Shown here piece by piece: positions 49,642 to 59,253 of a stretch of 64,000 bases of DNA. The notes below the pieces were generated by a model. It made no database searches. It saw nothing but the letters and a program-made list of their open reading frames with translations, and was not told the origin of the DNA. The stretch lies in assembly GCA_029551145.1 (NCBI GenBank), contig JAKPGA010000022.1, forward strand, positions 1 to 64,000, in the 5' to 3' direction. Position numbers and translations under genes: made by a program. The stretch's first letter is position 1; the number at the start of each line of letters is the position of its first letter. The DNA is from Thermotogota bacterium. GTDB lineage: Bacteria > Thermotogota > Thermotogae > Thermotogales > DSM-5069.

Positions 49642-50994
49642 TCATTTGCCTACACAAAAATCTCTGAAGATTGTTTCAATGAGATCCAGTGAGTAATCGG
49701 TTCCAAGTAACAGATCGAGGTTGCTAACTGCATCTTTTATATGTTGAGCAATCAGGTCAAAAGAGAATCCTTCCTCAAATCCTTTCAGTGCATGCTCTAT
49801 GTTTGTTCTGCATCTTGAAAGACATTCGTACTGCCTCTCAGTGGTGATGTAACCATGAGTGCCATGGATTATGTCGGACACGGATTCAACAATTCGTCTC
49901 TCAACTTCTTCAATACCTTGTCTGTGCAGCGCAGAGATTGTTATTGTATGTACATCTGTTTTTAGAACTTCTTTGAGCAGTTCTCTGTTGACCAAATCAT
50001 TTGCATCGATTTTGTTTATGACCACCAGATATCTTTTGTTTCTTATCAGCTCGAGAATCCTAATGTCATCTTCGTCCACAGGTGTAGTTGCGTCGAGTAC
50101 AAACAGGATTAAATCGGCTTCTGAGGCTGCTTTTATAGCCCTTTCTATTCCTATCTTTTCCACTGTATCTCGTGATTCTCTTATGCCCGCAGTGTCTATG
50201 AGAGTGAAAGAAATGCCCTCGATTGTGATCGGAACTTGAATCAGATCTCTTGTCGTGCCTGGAATCTCTGTAACTATTGCACGCTCTTCTTTGACAAGTG
50301 CATTCAGAAGGGAGGATTTTCCAACGTTGGGCTTACCAACAATCACGATCTTGATCCCTGATGACAAGACCAACCTGTTTTGGGCGTTTTCCAATAGTTT
50401 TTCGGCAAAATCTGAACTTTGCTTCAATCCATCCAGCAATTCAGTTCTCTCTACTAAGACCTCATCGGGATAATCAAACTCCACCTCAATCTTGGCAAGA
50501 ACGTCTATGAGCATTGTTCTCAACTTCATAACTGCGTCAGCCAATCTTCCAGAAAGATTACCTGCTACAAGCTTGGCAGCCGTTTTTGATGATGCTTCAA
50601 TAATCTGTCTAACGGCTTCCGCCTTTGTCAAGTCAATCTTTCCATTCAAGAACGCCCTTTTTGTGAATTCGCCCGGCTGAGCAACCCTTGCGCCATTACC
50701 TACCAATACATCCAAGATTGCCTGACTGACTACTGGACCACCATGGCACATTATCTCGACCATGTCTTCTCCCGTGTAAGAGCGAGGTTTTTTGTAAAAT
50801 ACAACGGTCACCTCGTCAAGCAAAGTACCATCGATGTCTTTTATAAAGCTGTGAAACAGTTTTCTTGGCTCTACGTCTATCGTTTTGGCAAGTACCTTTT
50901 GACATATCTGCCAAGAATCATTGCCACTCATCCTCACTATGGCTATTGCTCCGATTCCTTTCGGAGTTGAGATTGCAGCAATTGTGTCTGTCAA
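49642..50994 (-). CDS. mnmE: tRNA uridine-5-carboxymethylaminomethyl modification GTPase MnmE
   Basis: DTIAAISTPKGIGAIAIVRMSG, GKPNVGKSSLLNALVKEERAIVTEIPGTTRDLIQ, C-terminal FCVGK. Confidence 0.97.
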   Translation of the reverse strand: MTDTIAAISTPKGIGAIAIVRMSGNDSWQICQKVLAKTIDVEPRKLFHSFIKDIDGTLLDEVTVVFYKKPRSYTGEDMVEIMCHGGPVVSQAILDVLVGNGARVAQPGEFTKRAFLNGKIDLTKAEAVRQIIEASSKTAAKLVAGNLSGRLADAVMKLRTMLIDVLAKIEVEFDYPDEVLVERTELLDGLKQSSDFAEKLLENAQNRLVLSSGIKIVIVGKPNVGKSSLLNALVKEERAIVTEIPGTTRDLIQVPITIEGISFTLIDTAGIRESRDTVEKIGIERAIKAASEADLILFVLDATTPVDEDDIRILELIRNKRYLVVINKIDANDLVNRELLKEVLKTDVHTITISALHRQGIEEVERRIVESVSDIIHGTHGYITTERQYECLSRCRTNIEHALKGFEEGFSFDLIAQHIKDAVSNLDLLLGTDYSLDLIETIFRDFCVGK

Positions 50995-50999
50995 CGAAT

Positions 51000-51446
51000 C
51001 TAACCTCCCAGTAATTCCTGGACTATTCTGTTAACTGTCTTACCGTCTGCCTTGCCTTTCACCTGAGGCATTATGAACTTCATAGCAGTTCCTATGTCTC
51101 TTGGGCTTGAGAGATTGTATTGCTGAATTATCTTTTTCGCCAGATCTCTTATTTGCTCTTCACTCATTTGCTCTGGCATATAGGATTTTATGATTTTGAG
51201 CTCACTTTCTTCCTCAACCGCAAGATCATCTCTTTTTGCCTGCTTGTACAGTTCGATAGACTCGAGCCTCTTCTTAACCTCTTTTGCCATAACCTGTAAG
51301 ATTTCTTCATCGGTGGCTTGTCCCATCTTCTCTACTTCAAAATTCCTTATCGCGGCTATCAAAAGTCTTATCGTACGAACCTTGGTTTCTTCTTTGGCTT
51401 TCATCGCTTGCTTGAGATCCTCCGAAAGTTTCTCCTTCAAACCCAT
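51000..51446 (-). CDS. GatB/YqeY family protein
   Basis: LKEKLSEDLKQAMKAKEETKVRTIRLLIAAIRNFEVEK...GTAMKFIMPQVKGKADGKTVNRIVQELL. Confidence 0.94.
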   Translation of the reverse strand: MGLKEKLSEDLKQAMKAKEETKVRTIRLLIAAIRNFEVEKMGQATDEEILQVMAKEVKKRLESIELYKQAKRDDLAVEEESELKIIKSYMPEQMSEEQIRDLAKKIIQQYNLSSPRDIGTAMKFIMPQVKGKADGKTVNRIVQELLGG

Positions 51447-51684
51447 CTTCTCGCCTCCTCACCGTTGTACTTCGATGTTATAATATATCTCAACTACAAA
51501 AAAATGATGCTACAATCTCGCACCCGTTTGATGACCTTTCAGCACGAGTAAATAGTTCTTTGAACAATGAATAGTTTCTCAAAACAAAGATGATCCGTTT
51601 CACAAAGACTGTTCACAGAAAAACGTGCCCTCAAATTCAGTAAACCTATTTCTTGGCAATCTTTTTCATAGGGAGGTGATCTTC

Positions 51685-52167
51685 GTGGATCAGCAAATCG
51701 AGATCGTTTTGCGGTATGCACTTGCACGAGAAGTGGAGGGAAGGGAATTTTATAAGAGTAGGTTAGAACGCATTTCCAGTCACCAGTTGAAACAGGTTTT
51801 TGAACAATTGGTTCAAATGGAACAATCTCATGTCGATTACATCAGCGATCTGTTGAAAACAACATCGATCAGTCAAGAAGTAACGCCTCATAGACCAAGT
51901 GATTTTGAAATCAGGGAGCTTGAGGAATCTGCCGGAGATATCGATTCAATGACAGACCTTTCCATACTAAGGATGGCCTATTTGATTGAACACGATTTTG
52001 CAGTCTTTTATGAGAATGCAGCAAAAAATGCCTCTGATGAATCCATCAAAAATGCTCTTCTTGAATTATCCAGTTGGGAGAAATCACACAGGGAAGCGCT
52101 CAGAACTCTGTACGACGAGGCGATGAGAAACTTTTGGTATGAACAGGGATTTTCTCCAATCTTCTGA
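51685..52167 (+). CDS. Ferritin-like/rubrerythrin-like diiron-domain protein
   Basis: EIVLRYALAREVEGREFYKSRLE, FEQLVQMEQSHVDYISDLL, AYLIEHDFAVFYENAAKN, LSSWEKSHREAL (ExxH helices); start at GTG 51685 after GGGAGGTG. Confidence 0.7.
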   Translation: MDQQIEIVLRYALAREVEGREFYKSRLERISSHQLKQVFEQLVQMEQSHVDYISDLLKTTSISQEVTPHRPSDFEIRELEESAGDIDSMTDLSILRMAYLIEHDFAVFYENAAKNASDESIKNALLELSSWEKSHREALRTLYDEAMRNFWYEQGFSPIF

Positions 52168-52193
52168 TCTTGAAGTCCAAAGGGGGTATATGC

Positions 52194-54887
52194 ATGAAGG
52201 TGACGATTAACGGGCGCACATATGAAGCCATTGAAGGACAGACCATCTATGATTTGGCAATGCAAAACGGCATAGATATCCCAGTGTTGTGCCATCATCC
52301 TGCACTTGAGCCAATAGGTGCGTGCAGAATTTGTGCGGTCGAGGTGGAAGGTCTCAAAACACTTCAAACTGCTTGTACCACTAAGGTTTTTGAAGGGATG
52401 AAAATCCATACTGCAACCGATAGAGTAACCAACGCAAGGAAAACAAATCTTTCTCTCTTGCTGAAAGTTCATCCAAATGACTGCATGACCTGTGATGCCA
52501 ATGGAAACTGCAAACTTCAAGAGCTTGCCTATGAGTACAATATCAAAATACCTTCACAAGAAGTACAATTGAGGGGATTACCACTGGATGATGCAGATCC
52601 ATTCATTGTGAGAGATTTGAATAAATGTATCCAGTGTCAGTTGTGTGTAAGAGTGTGTGATGAAATAGAGAATATGTCAATCTATTCAATGGTTGAGAGA
52701 GGATACGAAACACTTCCACAACCTGCTTTTGGTACGCCTTTGAAGGAAAGCGAATGTGTTTTTTGTGGGCAGTGCGCCACAGTATGCCCGGTCGGTGCAA
52801 TCGTTGAAAAACCAGCTATTGGTAAAGCTCGATGGTGGGAGGTTGATAAAGTCACGACGACCTGCCCATATTGCGGTGTGGGATGTCAGATAGATGTGTA
52901 CGTAGATAAAAGAAAGAAGGAAGTTGTCAGGGTTTACGGGTCTGGCATAAATCCTGATGTCAATGACGGTGTAGCCACCTGCGTCAAAGGCAAATTTGGC
53001 CTGGATTTTGTTAACGATCCTGCGAGATTGAAAAAACCACTGATAAAAAGAAACGGAGAATTCACTGAAGTTTCTTGGCAGGAGGCTCTTGACTATACTG
53101 CAAATGGTCTGAAGGCAGTGATCACCAAGTATGGCAGCGAGAGTGTTGGTGTATTGTCTTCAGCCAAATGCACAAACGAAGAAAACTATCTAATGCAGAA
53201 GTTTGCAAGAGCAGTTTTGAAGACGCCAAATGTCGATCACTGTGCAAGATTGTGTCATGCCTCTACCGTTGCAGGGCTTGCCCGTGCCTTTGGAAGTGGT
53301 GCAATGACAAATAATCTGAAGGATATTCTTCAAGCACAAGTAATTCTCGTTACAGGCTCAAACACGACTGAAGCACATCCTGTTTATGGTTCGAGAATCA
53401 AGAAAGCTGTCAGAAATGGTGCGAAACTCATAGTTTCAGATCCAAGAAAGATCGAATTGGTTAAGTATGCGACGATTTGGCTTAGGCAAAGGCCGGGTAC
53501 CGATGTAGCACTTTTCAATGGTTTGCTGCACGTGATAATCAAAGAGAACTTAGTAGATTGGCCTTTCATATCCAACAGGACAGTGGGTTTTGAGGAACTA
53601 AAGAAGATAATTGGTAAATACACACCCGAATACGTAGAATGAATAACTGGAGTGCCAAAAGAAAAGATCATCGAAGCTGCGAGACTTTACGGTACGGCAC
53701 AACGAGCCGCGGTTGTTTACTCAATGGGTATAACACAGCACGAACATGGCACGGACAACGTTCTTGCGATCGCAAATCTTGCAATGGCAACAGGTAATCT
53801 TGGAAAAGAAGGGGCAGGAGTAAATCCACTTCGAGGTCAGAACAATGTACAAGGTGCTTGTGATATGGGAGCATTGCCAGATGTATTGACAGGTTATCAG
53901 AAAGTAACCTCATCTGACGCGATCGAGAAATTCGAAAAGGCATGGAAAACGAAAATCCCAGCGAAAGTCGGGTTAACTGTCGTTGAAATGATACATGCAG
54001 CTTTGGAAGGAAAGATAAAAGCTCTTGTGATCATGGGAGAAAATCCAAGACTCTCAGACCCAGATGCATCTTTGGTTGATGAAGCCCTGTCAAAACTTGA
54101 TTTCTTTGTTTCAATAGATATGTTCTTGAATGAAACAAATAAACATGCTCACGTAATATTACCTGCTGCTTCGTTTTTGGAGAAGGATGGAACTTTCACC
54201 AATACTGAAAGACGTGTCCAACTTGTTAGAAAGGCTTTCGACCCAGTTGGAGAAAGCAAGCCTGACTGGCAGATCATAATGGAACTATCGAGAAGATTAG
54301 GTTATGATATGACCTACTCCTCACCAGCCGAGGTAATGGAAGAAATCAGATCCTTGATACCAATTTACGGTGGTATAACCTACGACAGAATAGAGGAAAA
54401 AGGTCTACAGTGGCCATGTAGAACACTTGAAGATGCTGGCACTCCTATACTGCACACAAATAGGTTTGCATCCACTGATGGTTTAGGTCGTTTCCACGTC
54501 GTCGAATATCGAGATCCTCCTGAACTTCCAGATGAAGAGTATCCCTTCTACCTCACGACAGGTCGAGTGCTGTTCCATTTTCACACCGGTACTATGACAA
54601 GAAGGAGTACCATAGCAAAATACATGAACGAGCCATATGTTGAGATGAACCCAGTTGATGCTCAAGAAATTGGCGTGAATGATAAAGATGAAATCTACAT
54701 AACTTCAAGAAGAGGAAGGGTCAAGGGAATCGTGAAGATCACAGAGAAGGTCCCACCAAGAACGATCTTCAGCTCATTTCATTTTCATGAGACCCCCATA
54801 AATGAACTAACTATATCTGATCCACTCGACCCAATAGCCAAGATTCCAAATCTCAAAGTGACCGCTGTGAGAGTGGAAAGAGCATGA
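52194..54887 (+). pseudogene. fdhA: Formate dehydrogenase alpha subunit (FdhA-like, N-terminal 2Fe-2S/4Fe-4S modules), split by in-frame TGA at 53640-53642
   Basis: NuoG-like 2Fe-2S domain, ferredoxin CxxCxxC clusters, molybdopterin domain with Cys ligand (NVDHCARLCHASTVAGL); ORFs 52170..53642 and 53652..54887 are in one frame (EYVE*ITGVPKEKIIEAARLYG). Confidence 0.85.
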
Positions 54888-55489
54888 TCGGTGTCATTTT
54901 GAATGGTGGGAATTCTGAAAGATTTGGAGAAGACAAGAGTACATACCTTCTAAGAACAAAAACTATGATAGAACATGTCTATCAGAGATTGACAAGCGTC
55001 TTCGACCGAGTTGTACTCGTGGGGAAACCATACAAGAATATGCAATATGTTGAGGATCAATACAAAACGGGTCCCGTTGGTGGTGTTCTTACAGCACTGA
55101 ATGTGCTCAAAGACAATATCTTTGTTGTTGGATGCGATATGCCATTTGTTCAGCCAGCCGTTATCAGAAAAATGTGGAGTCATTTCGAAAAAAGTAATGT
55201 AGATGCCGTTGTTCCAAAACTGCTCGATGGCATTCATCCACTTCATGCATTCTACAATGTGTCCATCAAAGAAAATCTGATATGGTCCATGAAATATGCA
55301 GATAGTTCCTTTCACTCAGCTTTTGACCGAGCTGAAATTGATTATCTAACAGAAGATTTCTTTAAAACGATACCAGATTGGGAATGGAGCTTTTTCAATA
55401 TAAATACAAAATCAGATCTAAGGTTTTTAGAGGTGAACAGATGTTCAGGAAAACCTACAGGGTTAGATATGACGGGCAATGCGAAATAG
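54884..55489 (+). CDS. mobA: Molybdenum cofactor guanylyltransferase MobA
   Basis: MIGVILNGGNSERFGEDKSTYLL, TGPVGGVLTALNVL, VVGCDMPFVQP. Confidence 0.9.
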   Translation: MIGVILNGGNSERFGEDKSTYLLRTKTMIEHVYQRLTSVFDRVVLVGKPYKNMQYVEDQYKTGPVGGVLTALNVLKDNIFVVGCDMPFVQPAVIRKMWSHFEKSNVDAVVPKLLDGIHPLHAFYNVSIKENLIWSMKYADSSFHSAFDRAEIDYLTEDFFKTIPDWEWSFFNINTKSDLRFLEVNRCSGKPTGLDMTGNAK

Positions 55490-56127
55490 TAGATGATCAA
55501 CTTATAGATGACAAACTGATCGACTTATATGTTAACAACAAACTTGCTGAACAAATTCACTGCTACCCAGAAAACATGGAAGAACTGGTGATTGGTAAGT
55601 TGGTGTCTCAAGGCACAAAGCCAATTAATTGGAGCTTCCACTCAAACACAAATGAAGTTCGCATAGAAATTCTGGAGTCTCAAAGGCTCAATCCAGCAAG
55701 ATTAAGCGAAAAAACTTACCTAAGCGCACCAGTACTGATTGATTCTATGCGTGATCTCCTCAATAATCCATTGCATCAGCATACCGGCGCAGTGCATTTG
55801 GCAGGAATCTATACTGTTGGTGGAGAGTGTGTGGCAAAATTTGAAGACATTGGCAGACACAATGCTGTCGATAAAGTCATAGGATGGCTTGCCAAGAACA
55901 AGGTAGATCCATTTAATAAGGTACTTTTGTGTAGCGGGAGATTACCAATGGATATGGCTCTCAAATGTGTGTTATCAGGTATTGAGATACTGGCGTCAAA
56001 AGCGCCTGTTTTGGGCAGTGCAATCGAGTTTTCAGAAAGATTTAATCTCACAATAATCGGTTTTGTGAGGGAAAACAGGATGAACATATACACTCATCCG
56101 CAGAGAATCAAGGAGGTGTGTTTATGA
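55441..56127 (+). CDS. fdhD: Formate dehydrogenase accessory sulfurtransferase FdhD-like protein
   Basis: ENMEELVIGKLVSQG, HTGAVHLAGIYTVGGECVAKFEDIGRHNAVDKVIGWL, LLCSGRLPMDMALKCVLSGIEILASKAPVLGSAIEFSERFNLTIIGFVRENRMNIYT. Confidence 0.88.
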   Translation: MFRKTYRVRYDGQCEIVDDQLIDDKLIDLYVNNKLAEQIHCYPENMEELVIGKLVSQGTKPINWSFHSNTNEVRIEILESQRLNPARLSEKTYLSAPVLIDSMRDLLNNPLHQHTGAVHLAGIYTVGGECVAKFEDIGRHNAVDKVIGWLAKNKVDPFNKVLLCSGRLPMDMALKCVLSGIEILASKAPVLGSAIEFSERFNLTIIGFVRENRMNIYTHPQRIKEVCL

Positions 56128-56930
56128 AAACACCGTTGGAGGTTCAGAAAACGATAGTTGAGGAGGTTTCGGTCAAGAAAGCCAAACTGAGTTTTACTCA
56201 GATGGCGCTCTTGGGCATTCTCGCAGGTATGTACATCGGATTTGGTGGTATCATGGCGCTAACAGCGATGACTCAGGTTGAACCTTATGGGTTGAAAAAG
56301 GTTCTTGGCGGAGCTTTCTTCACTGTTGGACTGATGCTTGTAATTATAGCTGGGGCTGAACTCTTCACAGGAAACGTTCTTATGTTGACATCGCTCTACG
56401 CAAGAAAAATAAGTCTCAGGCAGATGCTCAGGAACTGGATAGTCGTTTATCTTTTCAATTTTGTTGGATCACTATTGATCGCTTGGATGCTTCTTCAAAC
56501 AAACTTATGGGGTATGGGGCAGAATATCAACGATTTTGGAAAGACTGCGATTTCTGTTGCTAACTCGAAAGTAGCTCTCGGTTTTAGTGCGATCTTTTTC
56601 AGAGGTATGCTCTGCAATATATTAGTCGATCTTGCCGTCATACTTGCACTTGCGGCGGACAGTGTTGAAGGCAAAATACTTGGCATATTCTTCCCCATAA
56701 TGACCTTTGTTGCGATAGGTTTTGAACACAGTGTGGCAAACATGTCCTTGATACCCATCGGGCTTTTCATAAAAGCGGCTTCTGGTGTTGGGCCAGAGAC
56801 TCTCAACTGGCTGGGATTTTGGAAAAACATCATCGCTGCGACGCTGGGGAACATAGTTGGGCCAGGTATTTTCACTGCGCTTTTTTATTATCTCAGCTAT
56901 TATAAAACAAGTAATCAGTCCAAGACCTGA
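56124..56930 (+). CDS. Formate/nitrite transporter FocA family
   Basis: Multi-TM; GGAFFTVGLMLVIIAGAELFTGNVLML, RGMLCNILVDLAV, GFEHSVANMSLIPIGL. Confidence 0.93.
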   Translation: MKTPLEVQKTIVEEVSVKKAKLSFTQMALLGILAGMYIGFGGIMALTAMTQVEPYGLKKVLGGAFFTVGLMLVIIAGAELFTGNVLMLTSLYARKISLRQMLRNWIVVYLFNFVGSLLIAWMLLQTNLWGMGQNINDFGKTAISVANSKVALGFSAIFFRGMLCNILVDLAVILALAADSVEGKILGIFFPIMTFVAIGFEHSVANMSLIPIGLFIKAASGVGPETLNWLGFWKNIIAATLGNIVGPGIFTALFYYLSYYKTSNQSKT

Positions 56931-57961
56931 ACGATAGTTAACCCTTTTTCTTCAGCAAGATCGATATTTTCGCCGTTGTCCAATCTCAAGATTGGCTGTG
57001 TTGCGCGGCCTCTTGTGTTCCCAACCACGATTGCTTTCTCACCAGAGTTCAGAAGTACCGTTGTGCCAACTGGATAAAGACCTACAACGGAAACAAAGGC
57101 TTGAACAAGCTCTCTATCGAGTTTTCCAAAAGACGCCATCTTGATGATCTCTGAAATGGCCCTGTAGGGTGACCAGGAAGATTTGTAAGATCGATTTGAG
57201 ATCAGAGCATCGTATACATCAGCGATCGCTATGATTCTTGCTTCTAAAGATATCTCACCCTTCTTTGATCCTTTCAGATAACCAGTTCCATCCAGTTTCT
57301 CGTGGTGGTCTCTAACACCAGATATGATTTCAGGATCTCTTATGTCGGAGTTCTCACATATTCTGCTGCCGTATTCTACATGCTTCTTGACAAGTTCAAA
57401 TTCTTTTTCATTCAACCTTCTTGGTGCATAGAGAATATCTTTTGGAACAAGGATTTTTCCGATATCGTGAATGATCGCAGCGAAACTCAGACGAGATAAT
57501 TGGTTTATTTTCAGTCCTGACTCGAGGCCTATGAGTGTCGATATCATTCCAGCGTGTACTTCATGAACATAGGTGTATTCTTCATCATTCTGCTGTATGA
57601 GCAGGATCAACGACAATTTATCAGAGTAATTCTTAACAATGTCATTGACAATTTCATGTGAAAGATTTGCAATCTCTCGTCTGTCCACGCGCAACTTTTC
57701 AGCAGCATCACCGAAGATATCTTTTATCTCTTCCTTCAACTGCTCAATCTTCTCAGGTTTCACGACAGGAGGTTTAACCGATGAAATCTGAACCCACAGA
57801 TATCTGACACCCTTTTCCTTGAGTGTTTCAACCATATCTTCTGTGAGGCTTTGACCAATACGAACTATAGGAGGCTGATCATCACTGAGTCTCACAGTCT
57901 CCATAGATATCTCACCAGGCACCAGAGATTCAACCTTTTTCCACACAACTGGTCCAGTCAT
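56915..57961 (-). CDS. HD-GYP domain phosphohydrolase
   Basis: AAIIHDIGKILVPKDILYAPRRLNEKEFELVKKHVEYG, VRDHHEKLDGTGYLKGSKKGEISLEARIIAIADVYDALISNRSYK. Confidence 0.94.
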   Translation of the reverse strand: MTGPVVWKKVESLVPGEISMETVRLSDDQPPIVRIGQSLTEDMVETLKEKGVRYLWVQISSVKPPVVKPEKIEQLKEEIKDIFGDAAEKLRVDRREIANLSHEIVNDIVKNYSDKLSLILLIQQNDEEYTYVHEVHAGMISTLIGLESGLKINQLSRLSFAAIIHDIGKILVPKDILYAPRRLNEKEFELVKKHVEYGSRICENSDIRDPEIISGVRDHHEKLDGTGYLKGSKKGEISLEARIIAIADVYDALISNRSYKSSWSPYRAISEIIKMASFGKLDRELVQAFVSVVGLYPVGTTVLLNSGEKAIVVGNTRGRATQPILRLDNGENIDLAEEKGLTIVQVLD

Positions 57962-59187
57962 ATATTTTCGATCAAGTCCTCACTCCCTTTTGGTATCAAC
58001 AAAGACCAGTGCCACTCCTTTGAACAAACCTCTTTCCATATTCTCTGAACATCTTTGTATTTCACCGATTCCACCTTTTTGATCAGATTCTCCAACTCGG
58101 AAGGTTCGACTTTGGCCAAGAGGAATTCTAAGATGTAGCTAAACATTGCAGGGACACTCTCTGTAATCATTTGAAGTTTTCCCATCAGTCTTTTCTTGCC
58201 GTATTCAAAGTAACTCTTGGAAATAGACGCGTCTTGGAATATCTTCTTCATTTCGTCCACATAACGCGTGAATTTGTCAACACTTGTCGAAGCGTATATC
58301 CCCAGCAAAGAACTACTCTTCCATACATGACTCAACAAGTCTATATCATAAACTAAACCAAGTTTTTCCCTTATCCTGGTGAAGAATAAAGAACTCATAC
58401 CACTCCCGAGTAAGGTATTCAGAACAAGAAAAGCAGGATACTCTTGGCTTGTCAGTCCCAGGTCAACTGAAAGTCCGGTAACGGCATGTACCTGTGTGAG
58501 ATCATTCTTCTGTTCAAAAACATGGGAAATACTTTTGAAAGAAACCTGAGTATCTCTTTCATCCACAGACCTATTGTATTGCACGGCAACAGACTCGAGT
58601 CTCTCAAGAAGTGGCTTTGTTATTCTACCTACCGCAACTAACCTCAGATTACCATATCTGTTCGAGTGAAATTCTTTCAGAACTCTCGAATTAAGTCTTG
58701 TGACAGTTTCTTCGTACCCGCTGACAGGTCGAGAATATGGTTCCTCCATTATACTCTCAGCGAAAAGATCCTGAACTCTACTGATGTGATCTTCATTAAA
58801 GGATTTTATCTCCTCCGTGACTACAGATTTTTCAAGTTCAACAGCATCCTCCTTGATCAGCGGATTGAAAACCAACTCACTCAAAATGTCAATTGCCTTT
58901 TCAAAATGCGAATAAGGTACACGGGCATAATAAACTGTGAAATCCTTAGTTGTGAATGCGTTCAGACCTCCTCCAACTACCTCGAGGTCATACTTGAGAG
59001 TAAACTCTTCGTACTTCTTTGTACCTTTGAACACCACATGTTCTAGTAAATGCGCTATTCCAGCCAACTCTTTTGGTTCATGCGCCGAACCTGCTGGCAC
59101 CACAAATGCAACTGATAGTGTCTTTACACCTCTCACGGGCAAGTAATAAATCGTGCAAGATCCAATCTCTTTTCTTCCAACCTTCAA
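57958..59187 (-). CDS. M16-family zinc peptidase
   Basis: GIAHLLEHVVFKGT (HxxEH), ELEKSVVTEEIKSFNEDHISRVQDLFAE. Confidence 0.94.
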   Translation of the reverse strand: MKVGRKEIGSCTIYYLPVRGVKTLSVAFVVPAGSAHEPKELAGIAHLLEHVVFKGTKKYEEFTLKYDLEVVGGGLNAFTTKDFTVYYARVPYSHFEKAIDILSELVFNPLIKEDAVELEKSVVTEEIKSFNEDHISRVQDLFAESIMEEPYSRPVSGYEETVTRLNSRVLKEFHSNRYGNLRLVAVGRITKPLLERLESVAVQYNRSVDERDTQVSFKSISHVFEQKNDLTQVHAVTGLSVDLGLTSQEYPAFLVLNTLLGSGMSSLFFTRIREKLGLVYDIDLLSHVWKSSSLLGIYASTSVDKFTRYVDEMKKIFQDASISKSYFEYGKKRLMGKLQMITESVPAMFSYILEFLLAKVEPSELENLIKKVESVKYKDVQRIWKEVCSKEWHWSLLIPKGSEDLIENI

Positions 59188-59205
59188 ACATATCTACCTC
59201 CATAG

Positions 59206-59233
59206 AAAGTGCCAGCTTTGAAAACGCTGGCAC
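59206..59233 (-). terminator. Putative terminator downstream of pnp
   Basis: GTGCCAGC-GTTTTCAAA-GCTGGCAC then TTTC on minus strand. Confidence 0.6.
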
Positions 59234-59253
59234 TCAGGATTCAACTGTTTATT

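Noticed and set aside
53640-53642. TGA in fdhA as a selenocysteine codon
   Set aside because: The active-site ligand is already Cys in NVDHCARLCHA, this codon lies far downstream, and I saw no obvious SECIS-like stem immediately after it.
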